Source of the DNA: Cordylochernes scorpioides
Taxonomy: Eukaryota; Arthropoda; Arachnida; Pseudoscorpiones; Chernetidae
NCBI GenBank assembly: GCA_030710605.1
Contig: CP092870.1
Span: forward strand, 56,629,532 to 56,693,531
DNA length: 64,000 nt
Reading direction: 5' to 3'
Shown here: positions 31,859 to 44,206 of the stretch, piece by piece
Numbering within the stretch: the stretch's first letter is position 1
How the letters are laid out: each line of letters opens with the position of its first letter
Made by a program: the position numbers and the translations under genes
The notes under the pieces: generated by a model
Told to the model about the DNA's origin: nothing
The model's input: the letters and a program-made list of their open reading frames with translations, nothing else
Databases searched by the model: none

Positions 31859-32622
31859 TCTATATATATATAAATGAATGTTTGTAGGTCCGTCCGTAAG
31901 TGATAATCTTCTACATCGCTCAACCGATCGTGATGAAACTTTGGGAAGTTGTTTAGTATACTACCGGGATGGTTTCTGGCTAATTACTCTTTAGAAATAA
32001 CCTTTCGTTGCATTTTTATTTACAATAAAACGTAAATTCACTCGCAATCAGCGCCCCCTCGCGGCAGGCGTATGGCCTGAAATAGCCTCGCATGAGCGTA
32101 TTTGTAACGTCAAGCTTAGCCTATAGGTTAGGTACACAGCTTCGTACCCCCACAACCTAGGTTCGAGGCTCAGCGTGGGTGTTTTTTTTTCATTTCTTTT
32201 ATATTATTGTAGCAAATTATTAAAAATATTATTTTATTTAAAATGTAGGCTTTTTAAAATAAAAATTAACATAAACAATTTTTAAATAATATTTATAACA
32301 AACCTAGGTTCAAGGCTCAGCGTGGGTGTCTTTTTTTATTTTCATTTCTTTTATATTATTGTAGCAAAGTCTTTTTTTACAGCATTATTATATTTTAATT
32401 GGTTTATTTTAAATATGTTTGTTATGAAGGCTCTATGTAATACTATTTAGAGCACATTTTATATTTTAAACACCTAAGCACCCCTCTTTTTAATATTGTA
32501 GCAAAGTATTAAAAGTATTATTTTATTTTAGATGTTTGCCATGAAACTTTGGGAAGTTGTTTAGTATACTACCGGGACGATTTCTGGCGAATTATTTTAA
32601 AATAATATTTATAACAATAACT
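31859..32622 (+). mobile_element. Helitron 5' end and decayed interior
   Basis: Starts with TCTATATATATATAAATG and tttgtaggtccgtccgtaag, the 5' leader of plus-oriented Helitrons, with tgatgaaactttgggaagtt. No matching 3' end was seen. Inside are two copies of aacctaggttcgaggctcag (32150 and 32300), which look like a tRNA-derived B box. Confidence 0.5.
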
Positions 32623-33624
32623 AGACGAATGGCCCGGGCAACGCCCGGGTTTTACCCGAGTGCGTATATATTTTAAAAACGTTTTAATTCAAATACTATT
32701 CGTTACAATTATAAATTGGCGCCATGGATGTCACTCTTGTGAAACGTCCCGTTCCAAACTGTGTGTTTTTAAAATGTTTTAATTAAAATACTATTCGTTA
32801 CAATTATAAATTGGTGCCGTGGATGTCTCTCTTGTGAAACGTCCCGCCCCAAACTGTGTGTGTCTTGAAAATATAAAAATAAAAATGTGAATTTTCATAA
32901 AGATTTCATCATGTCGATTTTTTTTTGCATTTAACCTACTAAATCGATAGAGATAATTACATTTGCAACATGAACTTAGGTATATTGACTAAATAGAAAA
33001 CTGCATAGTAATAAAGATCATTTTTAAAGGCACCATATCGGTTTTTTTTTTTCAAAAAATCGAAACAAAAATTAACGATAAATAACGATAATTGCCTTAA
33101 AAAGAAATTGCCTTAAAAAAAAGAAACATTCGCGGTGATTTTGTCTTGCATTCGTTTATACAATTATTATATACGAATGACCCGGGCAACGCCCGGGTTT
33201 TACCCGATTAAATGCTTTTATTCAAATACTATTCGTTACAATTATAAATTGGCGCCGTGGATGTCATTCTTGTATAATATATAAATGAGTTTTAAAAATT
33301 GTAAAAAAAAAAAAAAAATGCATCGGCCGGGAATCGAACCCGGGCCGCCCGCGTGGCAGGCGAGCATTCTACCACTGAACCACCGATGGTTATGAAAAAT
33401 CCCATCCGTGAGCTTCAGACAGACAAACAGACAGAATAAGGCAAATATATAAGTAGATTATAGCAAATTTTAAGACATATTTTTAAATTCTGTGTTTGTG
33501 CATATATAAATATTTTACAAAAATTGTGAGAACGTTCTATTAGAATATCTCAAAAACAAAAAACAATACATATAAACAAGTTCACTGACATTTATTAATG
33601 CAGTGATTATAAAGGGCTATATTA
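32623..33624 (-). mobile_element. Two overlapping Helitron 3' ends, one carrying tRNA-Gly
   Basis: CTAG at 32623 is followed by acgaatggcccgggcaacg (hairpin), and gaatgacccgggcaacgccc at 33176 marks a second 3' end. A ~115-bp block (ttcgttacaattataaattg ... gtgaaacgtcccg) is tandemly duplicated at 32690-32870 and recurs at 33230, 43465 and 51540-51720, defining one Helitron family. The tRNA-Gly at 33319 sits in the second element. The 5' ends are degraded near 33440. Confidence 0.55.
33319..33389 (-). tRNA. tRNA-Gly(GCC), copy 1, probable pseudogene
   Basis: 71 nt. Cloverleaf with anticodon GCC in CTGCCAC, B box GGTTCGATTCC and A box TGGTTCAGTGG, followed by an oligo-T terminator (A run on the plus strand). 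The first base is C instead of G, so the first acceptor pair is lost. Otherwise identical to 43850-43920. Confidence 0.85.
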
Positions 33625-33813
33625 TCTATATATATAAAAATCACTTTCAAATTTTAACGTAACGTTCCATTCTCAATCCCGTAGGGCTTTAGATCGGCTA
33701 AAATATTTTTATCTTTATAAGTGAATATTAACTTTACTGTACTGAATAGTTTAGTATAATATTAATTTAACATATTACAACTTAGCCACAGCAAAGCGTG
33801 GCCGGGTTCGCTA

Positions 33814-33814
<1 letters not shown>
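33625..33814 (+). mobile_element. 190-bp mini-Helitron
   Basis: A|TCTATATATATAAAAATC at the left and ctag|T at the right, with hairpin ccacagcaaagcgtgg ending 10-13 bases before CTAG. It obeys the A|T insertion rule. No coding content. Confidence 0.65.
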
Positions 33815-33856
<42 letters not shown>

Positions 33857-33857
<1 letters not shown>

Positions 33858-36800
33858 TAGACGAATGACCCGGCTTCGCCCCGAAATTCCCCCGAGTGCA
33901 ATTTCCTTCATACTGAAAGAACATTACTAATAAATAGTATTAGAGCCATAGAATAGCAACACCGAAGTAATACATAGTTCAAATAGTTGGCAGATTTTCC
34001 ACCCAACCTCCTAGGTACCCGCCCCAGCGTGTTAACTCTTATATATAGTGGTGCATCCTCTGTAGGTCTATTACACTCTTTGGGTAAAAAGGGATAGGGA
34101 TTGAAATTGCTTGAGAAGAGTGACCGTGATTGACCAAGCCTAGCCAGCAGCCTGTAATCTAATGTTTTCAGACCCCAGTCAAACATTCGTAGATGTTTTT
34201 CTGAAAAATAATAATAAAAAAAAAACAACTAATATTAATATAAATCATAATAATCTGCAACTGTCCTTGAATATTCTAATTCTAGAGATTTTACCTTTCA
34301 AATATATACAAATATATACGTATATAGAAAGAATTATTAAAATAATATACCACTCAAACAACAACAAAAAAAAGACTAAAATAGCATTTAAAAAATTATT
34401 CATGACAACACAGAAGAATACACAAAATTTGAAGTTTTATTTTCTGGAGCCAAAACATAGAGATTTCTTCCTGAGCCAACTCTAGAGCAGGCAGCATACA
34501 ATTGCCCATGCGAGAAACAGGGTTGCTCAAAGTCAATGCCAGAAATTTTGAGGGACTGACCTTGAGCCTTGTTAATCGACATGGCAAACGAAACTCGAAT
34601 GGGGAACTGCAATCTTTTAAAATGCAAAGGAGAATGTTTATCTTCATGAATCAGAGGAATCCGGGGAATAAAAACCTCTTCATTTTGAAAACAACCAGTC
34701 AAAATGGTTGCCTCTACCACATGTGGCCACAATATTTCAACACAGAGACGGGTACCATTGTAAAGGCGGGGTGCATCAATATTTCTCAATAAAATAATGG
34801 GAACACCAACTCTGAGTTCTAAGTGATGTGGTGGCATCCCAGAAGGTTCTAAAGAATTTAAAAACTCTGTAGTATATTCCACGCAATCCTCAGCATCAAT
34901 GGTGGAATCCACAGAATTATATAAAATGCTTTGCTCTGGTATTTCTTTCAAAAGCTGAGCATTTATGGCATCAACTACACAATTCCTTGGAGCCAAGATT
35001 GCCCGCTCACAAAGCCAAGGATAGTAATTCGCCCTTCCCCGGTTAAACATCTCCCCAATGTTAGGAAAAACACTATTCTTTAGGCCAGAGAGGGAGTCAC
35101 AACAGTGTTAACCAATTCATTTGAAAAATTAACATTACCATCCGTATCATTAAGTTGGCCACTTCCAAGTTGAAGCAAAAATTGTGAAAATAACAGTGAG
35201 TTAGGATCTCCTGAATTGACAGCTCGCATATTTGTTAAAAGAGTAAGTCTTTCAACAAATGACCAAAGTGGGGATGCCTTTAAGCAAGCATGCAACTCAT
35301 CTGCTATTGTACCTCTAGGGATAATGGGCAATATCTGCCTGAAGTCACCGGCCAACAACAACACTACACCTCCCATTGGTCTCTGATCCTGCCTACAATC
35401 TTTAAGTGTTATATCAACTGCCTCTAAAGCATGCCTGTATGCCATAGTACATTCATCCCAGACAATAAATTTGCATTGTCTAAGAACTTCGACCATTGCT
35501 GAATCAGCATTCAAATTACAAACTGGTACCTCATCCCTGGTCAAATCTAAGGGTAATTTGAAAGTCGAATGAGCAGTTCTGCCACCATGCAACAGAGTGG
35601 CCGCAATACCAGTAGAAGCTGTGGAAAGAGCAATGTCCCCAGTACTTCGTACTTTTGTAAGAAGAAGATTGATCAGAAAAGTTTTTCCTGTGCCCCCCGG
35701 AGCATCAAGAAAGTACAATCCGCCAGCATTGTTATTGTGACGGACACGTTGCATGAACTCAGCCGAGTGAGGAAAAGACCCATCGAGCAGAGTTCTGAGA
35801 GCTTCTGGGGGTTCAGGTAAATCAGGAATTCTGACCTTCCCTGCAGAACAGCACATTCCAGGCCGCTCACCATTGTACTTAAAGGCAGTACAATGTAGAC
35901 ATTGTTTATCCATATGGCCAATCTGAAGAAAGGTAAATTGTTCATAATTCAGGGCCGGATTGTAATGGAAAGCAGCATTGAGCATATCAGCCCAAGTGCT
36001 AGCTCGTTGCCTGAAGTGCCGCAACCGGTCAGCCTCCTGTCGTGTTTGGGACTGCTGGGGAGTCTCTGATGCGCGTTGAACTCTGTGGCGCAGCCGGTCA
36101 CTTTGGAGGCGGGCTTGAGACTGTTGGGGATTCTCCAATGTGCGGCTACTTTGGCCTCTAGCAGCTCGGGCAGCCATGCGGCGAGCTGCAGGAGTTCTTA
36201 CTCCAATTGCAGATCTTTTGCGAGGCATATCAAATATGATGATTAAATTTGAAAATATGTCCTAAAAAATAGAAATAGCACAATCAGTACCAAAAATAAT
36301 TTTGTATATAAAAAAAAGCTTTTAAGGAAAACAGTGCAGACCCAAAACAAATCCAAAGTATCAGAATAAGTTACAGAACAAAACTGATTATCCAGTATAA
36401 TAGGCAGAAGTATGTTGGAAATATTACAAATTTCTCTCTCAACATTTCAGCAGAAAAAAAAAGGCTAAAAAAACTAATGACAAAACATGTCAAACAGGTC
36501 AATCTTTAGAATGCTCAACTATTTTTTTCCCTAGCCTAATATCTGCGTAGACAAAAAGAAAGCAGCATAATAGAATTACCACAAACAAAATATACAGAAA
36601 TGGCAAGCGAATAAAACAGTAAAATAATTGGAAGGGTGAGGAGACAGGCTCTCTAATATAATTCCCCATCTCTCTCAGCAAGAAAAAAAAAATAGGCTTA
36701 TAAAAATGCAAGCCAAAATACAGTCATGTTAATAAATGTCAATAAATGTTTAGTAAAAAATAAAAGGGAAAATGTGGAACTTAGGCAAATATATGACAAC

Positions 36801-37693
36801 AACAGACTAAATTTTAAACTATCAATGAAACATATGATTTTTTTAAAAGAATAACAAAACAAAGGCCATTACAACAATGACAAAACATAAGCCCATTGTT
36901 TACATACAGTAATAAAAGTTTGTAAATATTGTCAAACTAACCGTTGTTAGTTAACTGTTTACTAACCGTAACTTTGTAAAATGTAGTGCCCTATCAACAT
37001 GTCAGAAAAAAAAAATTAATACTAAAAAAACTAATGCCAAAATAGCCATGTTAATATTTTAGGCTGATAAAAACCAAAGGGATGGATTATAGACAAACAC
37101 ATGTTTTGGCTGTTAAATGAGACAGTAATTCATATTAAATTTTCACTACTGTATTTTTTGCATATTGACTATTGTTTGTTTAATTTTAAGAATTACCATA
37201 TTCTTATTCATATCATATTCATGACTGTAAAAAAAAAAAAAACAAAGGCCAGAACAAAAATTAATAAAAAAATAAGAAAGCCATTGTTTACATACAGTAA
37301 CGCTAATTTTGTAAAGTTTTTTTTTAAATTGCATTGTGTGCACTTACCGTAACTTAGTAATATAAATTTCTCTCTCAATACTTTTGTAAAAAAAAGTGAC
37401 ACTCGTATAAAAAGATATTTAAAAAAAAGTACGCAAGCAACTTGAAAAGAAATGCAGAACGCTCATTGGTCGCTTAATTGGCCTCGTGTTGTTACTTTGC
37501 CTCGTATTTACTCCGCGTAAAAAAAGTTCTTCAAATGAAAAAAAGAAATAACCAAAAATACTAAGCAAAATGTAGCCGAAAATTTTCCTCAGGTTTATAA
37601 AAAGCGACATGCAAAATTTGGTACCAATTGGTTCAGTAGTTTTTGAGTTTATCGCGAAACAGACAGACAGAAATTGACTTATATATATATAGA
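33857..37693 (-). mobile_element. Helitron encoding a Pif1-like helicase
   Basis: 3' end CTAG at 33857-33860 with hairpin (acccggcttcgccccg on the plus strand). The 5' end is GA near 37693 beside tatatatatagatagatag. About 3.8 kb. The left neighbour is a (TA)n run of about 40 bases. It holds one coding region (34400-36228), long AT-rich spacers without genes (36229-37360), and the CCAAT-rich block at 37368-37547 facing outward toward the 5' terminus. Confidence 0.8.
34400..36228 (-). pseudogene. Helitron helicase lacking the Rep domain, one frameshift
   Basis: 36228-35080 starts with an Arg/Gln-rich N-terminus containing two QQSQ..R/A.SDRLRH-like repeats, then HMDKQCLHCTAFKYNGERPG (Helitron N-terminal Cys motif). 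It passes directly into the helicase: LDAPGGTGKTFL (Walker A), VWDECTM (Walker B), GDFRQILPI. A one-base frameshift near 35085-35095 separates it from 35050-34400, which has the 1B/2B region and the C-terminal motifs INKAQGQSL and HGQLYAACSRV. The Rep/HUH nuclease and central Helitron domain normally between the N-terminus and the helicase are absent, with the frame kept across the junction. Helicase would unwind DNA for rolling-circle transposition; without Rep it cannot nick. Confidence 0.85.
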
Positions 37694-37711
37694 TAGATAG
37701 ATAGATATATA

Positions 37712-39735
37712 CACCTATCACCCGATTTACACGTTCCTGAGAAAAACGTGTAAATCGAAAAGCTTGCAGAAAATGCATAATTTTGCTATTTAACAGTTGT
37801 GATTTTTTCAATATTTTTAGGTGTACCCTTAAATAAAAAAAATGCATTGACAGGTTAAAATATGTAATATATTACGGAAACACTGTTTTTTATATAAATA
37901 CAATACATACATAAACAGAAGAACAAAAATAAAACCAAAGGTGTTTTATTATTCTTCATCGCTGTCAGAAATTACTCTCATTCTTTTTTTCGGAATCGAA
38001 GGTTCGAATTCACTTTCATCACTCGATGTTATTTGTGCCAATTCGATGTTTGAAGCAGAAATATTTACATTGTGAGAGATATGGTAATAAAATCGGTTAT
38101 TAACAATTGCTTCGAATTTTTTGTAAGATCTTTGTAAACTTCTTCATATTGAGCCAAGCAGCGATTTATGTCACGTTTGAATCGTGAAGCCCTTTCAACG
38201 TTTGTGTCATTTTGCATAAAATGATTACCCAGCTTTCTTCCCAAAGCGAGTCCTTCGCGGATGACTTTAGCAGTGAATGTTACTGGTACTAATTCCTCTT
38301 CATCAGATTTGTCAGACTCACTTTCGCAAACTAAGTTAACTAAATCATCCTCACTAAGTTCTTTATCAGCCATTAACTCTGCGATATCACCATCAGTAAA
38401 ATCATCAAAACCTTCTCCGCTCAATGAATGCGCCATCTGTACTATCTGCGAATATTCATTTAACGTTGAAATGGAATGTTCATTTTTGACTACATTTGGC
38501 CACAATTTTTTCCAACAGCTATTGAACGTTGTTTGCTTAATCGCAGTGTATGATAAGGCGATATGCTTCACACAGTCTAACATTGTAAAAATTTTCCAAG
38601 CACTAATAACTGTTAAAGATTCAGTGTTCTCCATTTGTTCCAAAAAATATATGTAAAGGCTCGTTTTATGTACAAAGCTTTAAAAATAGAAATTATGCCT
38701 TGGTCCAATGGTTGTAATAATGAAGTTGTATTTTTTGGTAAATATTTTACTTTAACGTTCTCATATTCTAGATCTTGTGGGTGACCCGGCGCCAATGTCA
38801 ATTAACAAAAGCACTTTAAAAGGCAATCCCTTTGAACTTAAATATTTTTTGGCATCTGGGATAAAACATTCATGAAACCATTCAGTAAACATTGCAGCAG
38901 TAACCCACGCTTTCTTATTAGCCCTCCAATAAACGGGAAGATTATTGATGTTTACTCCTTTAAAAACACGGGGAATTTTTGATTTGTTAATCACTAATGG
39001 TTTCATAATATAATCTCCTGAAGCATTGCTACAGAAAAGAATTGTTATGCGATCTTTAGCTGCTTTATGACCACTAGCCGATTTATAAAATTTCGAGTCA
39101 TAAGTCCTTTCAGGCATTTTTTTCCAGAATAACCCTGACTCATCAGCATTGAAAACCTGATCAGGGGTGTATGAATTGTCGTTAATAATTTCTGCAAAAT
39201 TTGCTGGATATTCTTGGGCTGCATCTACGTCGCCAGAAGCCATTTCACCTTTTAATTTTAAGCTGTGTAAAGAATGTCTTATTTTAAATCTTTCAAACCA
39301 GCAATGACTTGCCAAAAAATTTGGCTTTTTTTTCAGTTGAAGAAGAAGATGGCAATTGCTCTACAATTTTTTTCGTAAATTCGTAATGCTTTATTTGTTA
39401 TAGCGCCCGTATCAATGGCTACTCTTTTTTGTATTTGATCATCTATCCAAAACATTATCGCTTGCTCCATTTTTTCCATTGCGATATTTCGGGTGTATGA
39501 TGTTGTTCCCATACTCGTTGTATTGCCAGCTGCAACACTCTTTCTAATTGTGTTTTCATTTGTTCTAATAGTTCTTATTGTAGCTTCGTTCATGCTGTAT
39601 GATTTTGCAACATCTACTACTCTATCTCCCTTTCGTAAGCGATCCAAAATTTCGATTTTAGTTTCTAAAGAAATAACTTTTCTTTTAACTTCATTCTTCA
39701 TTATAAGCCTATATTTTTTTTTTAATTTATGTTAA
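37712..39735 (-). mobile_element. Tigger-type DNA transposon
   Basis: The left terminal inverted repeat after TA is cacctatcacccgatttaca, also found at the ends of the MITE at 53998-54282, which additionally shares gcattgacaggttaaaatat. The transposase is on the minus strand. The right terminal repeat was not found before the Helitron end at 39831, so that side is truncated or diverged. Confidence 0.75.
38065..39701 (-). pseudogene. Tigger transposase, frameshifted
   Basis: 39701-39333: CENP-B-type helix-turn-helix (ISLETKIEILDRLRKGDRVV, VAKSYSMNEATIRTI). 39315-38761: second DNA-binding part and DDE start (VFNADESGLFWKK with first Asp, then LLLIDIGAGS where IDNAPGH is expected). 38801-38613: YLPKNTTSLLQPLDQGIISI with third Asp. 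38643-38065: acidic C-terminal part (SESDKSDEEE). At least three frameshifts, and the second motif is altered. Dead copy. Confidence 0.85.
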
Positions 39736-39830
39736 TTTGGCTGTGATTGAAGTAAAATTCAGAGGGAAAAAATGCGGGAAATTTTGGAGGGAAGATTAAA
39801 AACTTTTATTTATTTTTTTAATATTTTATA

Positions 39831-41426
39831 CTAGCGGATGTACCCGGCTTCGCCCGGTTTTTACCCGAGTAAAGGTTTGTCTAAAGAACATTTGTTAAAA
39901 CAATTCTAGAAAACATCCAATTCCTACTGAATCTATACTTGGCAAGATAACTTTATGTTTGATTATTTGCTCCACCTAGCTGTACCCGTTCAAACGTTGC
40001 TGTCTTTGAACAAAAAGGTAGTTTTAAGACCTAAATAATAATTTATTAATGATCAAATGTATACAATACATCAAAATGAAAATTAACAATAAAATTATCC
40101 CTACATAAATGTCATTTGAATATAACATATGTAAAAAAATAATAGATATATTTTGATAATTTGAAACTCGTAAATTTGAATCTCTCGATAAATTGAACAT
40201 TTTTTCCCGGTCCCTTGAAAAATACTCGATAAGTTGAATAAAATCAATATTAATTGGTTCCCTCGGTAATTGGAAGTTAAAGAAATAGTATCTTGCCACA
40301 AACGAACATTTGTGAATAGCTGTATTTAAAATAATAAATCACTAATTTCGTAATGAAGATCTTCTTTACTTGATTTTATTAATATGTGAGATGCTATCTG
40401 AAAATTAAGATATGAGGGAAAATGTTGCCGGCGACTTTCTCAAGCCAGACCAGCCCGCGAACAAACTAAATAAAGTAAGAGATCAATATTCCAACGCTCT
40501 ACGGGCGGAGATCAGAGCTTGGTTAAGTGTTTTCGTCAGTGTAGAGGACAAAACGTTCCGTCGGCGGTTTCATGTTCAAGTCTTTCGCGCAGTCTCTTGG
40601 GATTAAAGGATTTGTTTCAAGCGAGGGGTGGCTCTCAAATTAAAAAAAAAAAAACAACAAAAAAAAAACGACACGGGATATTATTTAAAAAATCTGCGGA
40701 GAGAGCGCCAGCGTGGATATTTCCATTTGTTCGCAAAGGATTGACGACTTAAACCAACTTTTGAATGGCTATGACCTATGGTTATCGTCTGATTTCTACT
40801 AATTCAAAAATGAATAGAGGTTCGTATCAAGCAAATTCAAAGGGAAAACAGGAAACTTTTATCAAGTTGGTATGCTTACAGGACGAAACTATGCAAAAGC
40901 TTCTATATAAGTTATTTAATTTTTAGTATATCATTTATATTTATTCGAATTTTATATTTAAACGATACTAATCATTTCTTTTGATTTTTATATATCGTAT
41001 ATATCGTCTTGCACAATTATTTAAACTTAAAAAAAAAAAAAGTACAATACTTAAAATAAAATACGTTTCTTATACAATCTAAAATTAGAAAATAAACTTT
41101 TAAATCGGTAACCTCAAGGAGATAGCCATTATAAAGCACTAATATTTGAATTAGTGTCACTTAATATATTAACCCTGAAAGACCCAAGGTCATCAGGCGT
41201 GGAGACTTTCTGCCTAAGCCTATCTCCGTCGCAAGGTGGCGCTGTTTGCGAGTTAAATCTACAAATCTGCAAATAACTCTAAAGATATTCAAGAAATTAT
41301 TTTTCGAAAACCTTTCCGGGGATATACCTAATAATATCCCAAACTTTCACGGCGATTGGATGTATGGTTTTTGAATCTATAGAGTACAAACACACACACA
41401 GACAGACATTCATTTTTATATATATA
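39831..41426 (-). mobile_element. Helitron, array member 1
   Basis: CTAG at 39831-39834 plus tacccggcttcgcccggt hairpin. The 5' leader (gacagacattcatttttata) ends against the next CTAG at 41427. The interior contains ctcgataaattgaacattttttc and a SINE-like piece near 40500-40670. Confidence 0.7.
40480..40670 (+). repeat. Possible tRNA-derived SINE
   Basis: GC-richer stretch with A-box-like gagcttggttaagtg and B-box-like catgttcaagtc, about 75 bases apart, ending in an A-rich tail (aaaaaaaaaaaac, then more A). Only the general form supports this. Confidence 0.35.
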
Positions 41427-43407
41427 CTAGCGGATGTGTACCCAGCTTCGCCCGGGTTTTATCCGAGTGAAAGTTTGCCTAACGAATGTTATTGATAATA
41501 ATATTCTGGAACACACAGAATATTATGATAATAATGATAATTATATTCGTTACGTCATATATTTATATAATATATGAAATTTATTTTTCGAGCAAACATA
41601 TCCACTCTCTACTGAATAGATTTTTAAAAAGATATACATAAATAAATATATCTAGAGATATACTACATGATCTTAGCCAAAAGGCCGATAAACGATATTT
41701 TATATATAGAGATGACCTGGCTTCGTGTGTCTTCTGCTCGAGTGAATGTTTCTCTGGTAGAATTTTGTTCCTGCCTACTATTAATCATTATCTGGCTTCG
41801 CCGGTGGTCTGCTTTAGTGAATATTCTCCAAAAGAATTTTTAATGCAATCAAGCATGATACGGCAATATTGTCATAATCATTTCTGACTAAAAAAATTAT
41901 TGTTGCTCAGTACTTGGTTAAATATAATTTTTCTTGGTTAAAGTGCTCCAAAAAAACTTCCAGATTTAACTCTCTGTCCTGTTCAAATTTCAGCGAGATT
42001 AGTTACATATTGAGGGCTTGCATAGCCGACAAACATGTTCCCGGCGTCGCCCGATTTTTACCCGAGTAAAAGTTTGCTTAACAAACATTTGTTAAAACGA
42101 TTCTAGCAAACATCCAATCCCTACTGAATCTATACTTGTCTACACTCTCGATAATTTTTTTCCCGGTCCCTTGAAAAATACTCGATAAGTTGAAAAAAAT
42201 CAGTATTAATTGGTCCACTCGGTAATTTGAAGTTGAAGGAATAGTATCTTGCCACAAACGAAAATTTGTAAATAACTGTATTTAGCGAATGTACCCGGCT
42301 TCGCACAGTTTTTATCCGAGTAAAAGTTTGCCTAACAAACATTTGTTAAAACGATTCTAGAAAACATCCAATCCACCTATATATTGATTTATAAACGTAT
42401 ATAAATATAAATATTGTTATATGCGTTTAAATATATTTTTGAAACACATAAATTTTTGAAAATATTTATTATATTTTAAATAAGATATTGTCACTTTTGT
42501 GAATTTGATAATTAATTATTTCTTTTTTTCTCAATGAATTATATATATTAATTTAAAAATTCATTTTTTTATCATCATCACATACAATGTAATTTTTTAT
42601 ATAAACAAACGATAATAAACAACAACAATTAGGGGCTCAAAAATCATTTATTATGGTTAGCAGCTCCGTAAATAAAGATATTTTCACAACAACAATTAAA
42701 GTTGCATCATCATTTTTATAAAACAACAGAAAATTAAATTAACAATGTAAAAATATATTTTAACATTACATTTTAACATTTAACACAAAAACGTTACAAT
42801 TTTTTCTTTAAATATATATTAATATTGAAATGCCAAATATTTTTTACGTCATTGGAATATTATATTACTAAATTCTCAAATTAAATTTATTATACTTGGA
42901 AAACATTTTAAACATTGTTACAATTTATAAATATAATTTCACCAGACACCGCTAGAGGGGCTGCTTGCGAGTGAAAGTAGAAAATTTGCAAATAAAATTG
43001 CAAAGAATATTTATTTCAAATCAAATTCAAACCAGAAATCTTCCCAGTAGTATAGTAAATAACTTCCTAAAGTTTCACGGCGATTGGATAATCTTACCTT
43101 TTAAAAACATTCATCGTGTGAACAAACTAACATTCATCGTGTAAACAAACCACGTATTAATTATTAACCAATCAAATTCATTTATCGTCGCGACCAGTGC
43201 TGCGCCCAAGCGGTAAAAGGCTGGAACTAACGCCTTTTGGTTTTTTATTTTTTAAAAAAGCACATTAGCTTTTTTAATTTTTTGAATAGCCTATATGTTA
43301 AACGAAATCTTCAGCTACCTACATGCGAAATTCCATGATTGAGTCAGTAGATTTTGCGTGAAGCGATAACAAACATCGATTTCGCATTTCATTTTTATAG
43401 ATATATA
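41427..43407 (-). mobile_element. Helitron remnants, array member 2
   Basis: Starts with CTAG and gcccagcttcgcccgggttt-like hairpin sequence. Two more degraded 3' ends are visible near 42030 and 42285 (cccggcttcgcacag). The 5' end near 43400 (catttttatagatata) abuts the next CTAG. Contains the U2 fragment. Otherwise AT-rich and without genes. Confidence 0.55.
41660..41696 (-). pseudogene. U2 snRNA 5'-end fragment
   Basis: The minus strand reads ATCGTTTATCGGCC then TTTTGGCTAAGATCA, matching U2 nucleotides 1-29 (which include the branch-site-adjacent 5' end) with two changes, then a weaker match through GTAGTAT. Only the first ~37 nt are present. Shorter traces (cgcttctc next to aaaatat) lie at 43540 and 51320 in related Helitrons. 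Confidence 0.75.
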
Positions 43408-44206
43408 CTAGCCGAATGGCCCGGGCAACGCCCGGGTTTTACCCGATTAAATGTTTTTATTCAAATAATATTCGTTACAATTATAAATTGGCACCGTGGA
43501 TGTCACTTTTGTGAAACGTCCCGCTCCAAAATTTGTGTCTGAGAAGCGATATTTTTATAGAAAGATGATCTGGCTTTTGTTTTCTGCTCGAATGAATGTT
43601 TTTCTGTTAGAATTTTGTTCCTGCGTACAAAATAATGAACTGGTTTCACTCGTGGTCTCTGCTTTTTGGAATTTTTCCCGATATAATTATGTATCTAATA
43701 ATCAAACATGATACAGCAATATCGTCATCATCATTTTCTGACTAAAAATATATAGTTTTAATAATTGATTTGATTAATATAGTTGATATAATAATATATA
43801 TTTATATTATATATAATATAAATGAGTTTTAAAAATTGTAAGAAAAAAATGCATCGGCCGGGAATCGAACCCGGGCCGCCCGCGTGGCAGGCGAGCATTC
43901 TACCACTGAACCACCGATGCTTAAAAAAAATGGCCATCGTCGCGACCAGTGCGGCGCCAAGCGGCAAAAGGCGGGAACTAATCCATTTCAGTTAAATAAT
44001 TTTTAAAAAAAGTACATTAACCTTTGTAGATTTTTGAATAGCCTATATGTTAAACGAAATCTTCAGCTACCTACATGCGAAATTCCATAATGATTGAGTC
44101 AGTAGATTTTGCGTGATGCGATAACAAACATCGATTTCGCATTTCATTTTTATATATATATAAGGAAGGATAGATAGATAGATAGATATAGATAGATATA
44201 GATAGA
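43408..44206 (-). mobile_element. Helitron with captured tRNA-Gly, array member 3
   Basis: CTAG at 43408-43411, hairpin gcccgggcaacgcccgggtt, 5' leader ending in an expanded (GATA)n run that abuts CTAG at 44207. Carries an intact-looking tRNA-Gly. Confidence 0.7.
43850..43920 (-). tRNA. tRNA-Gly(GCC), copy 2
   Basis: Complete 71-nt cloverleaf: GCATCGG/CCGATGC acceptor, GCC anticodon, canonical A and B boxes, discriminator A, and a following oligo-T terminator (TTTTTT on the minus strand). No mismatches seen in stems. It lies inside a Helitron, so it is either a captured working gene or a fossil copy. About 25 bp downstream of the terminator (cttacaatttttaaaactc) is shared with copy 1. Confidence 0.9.

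Noticed and set aside
33320..33390. GC-rich block as a CpG island or promoter
   Set aside because: It is fully explained by the tRNA-Gly sequence.
33815..33856. (TA)n run as an origin or regulatory site
   Set aside because: Simple microsatellite between two Helitron ends, a common result at these AT-rich junctions.
40412..40752. Short plus-strand frames as a small gene
   Set aside because: They overlap a SINE-like segment with A-rich tail and show no protein motif.
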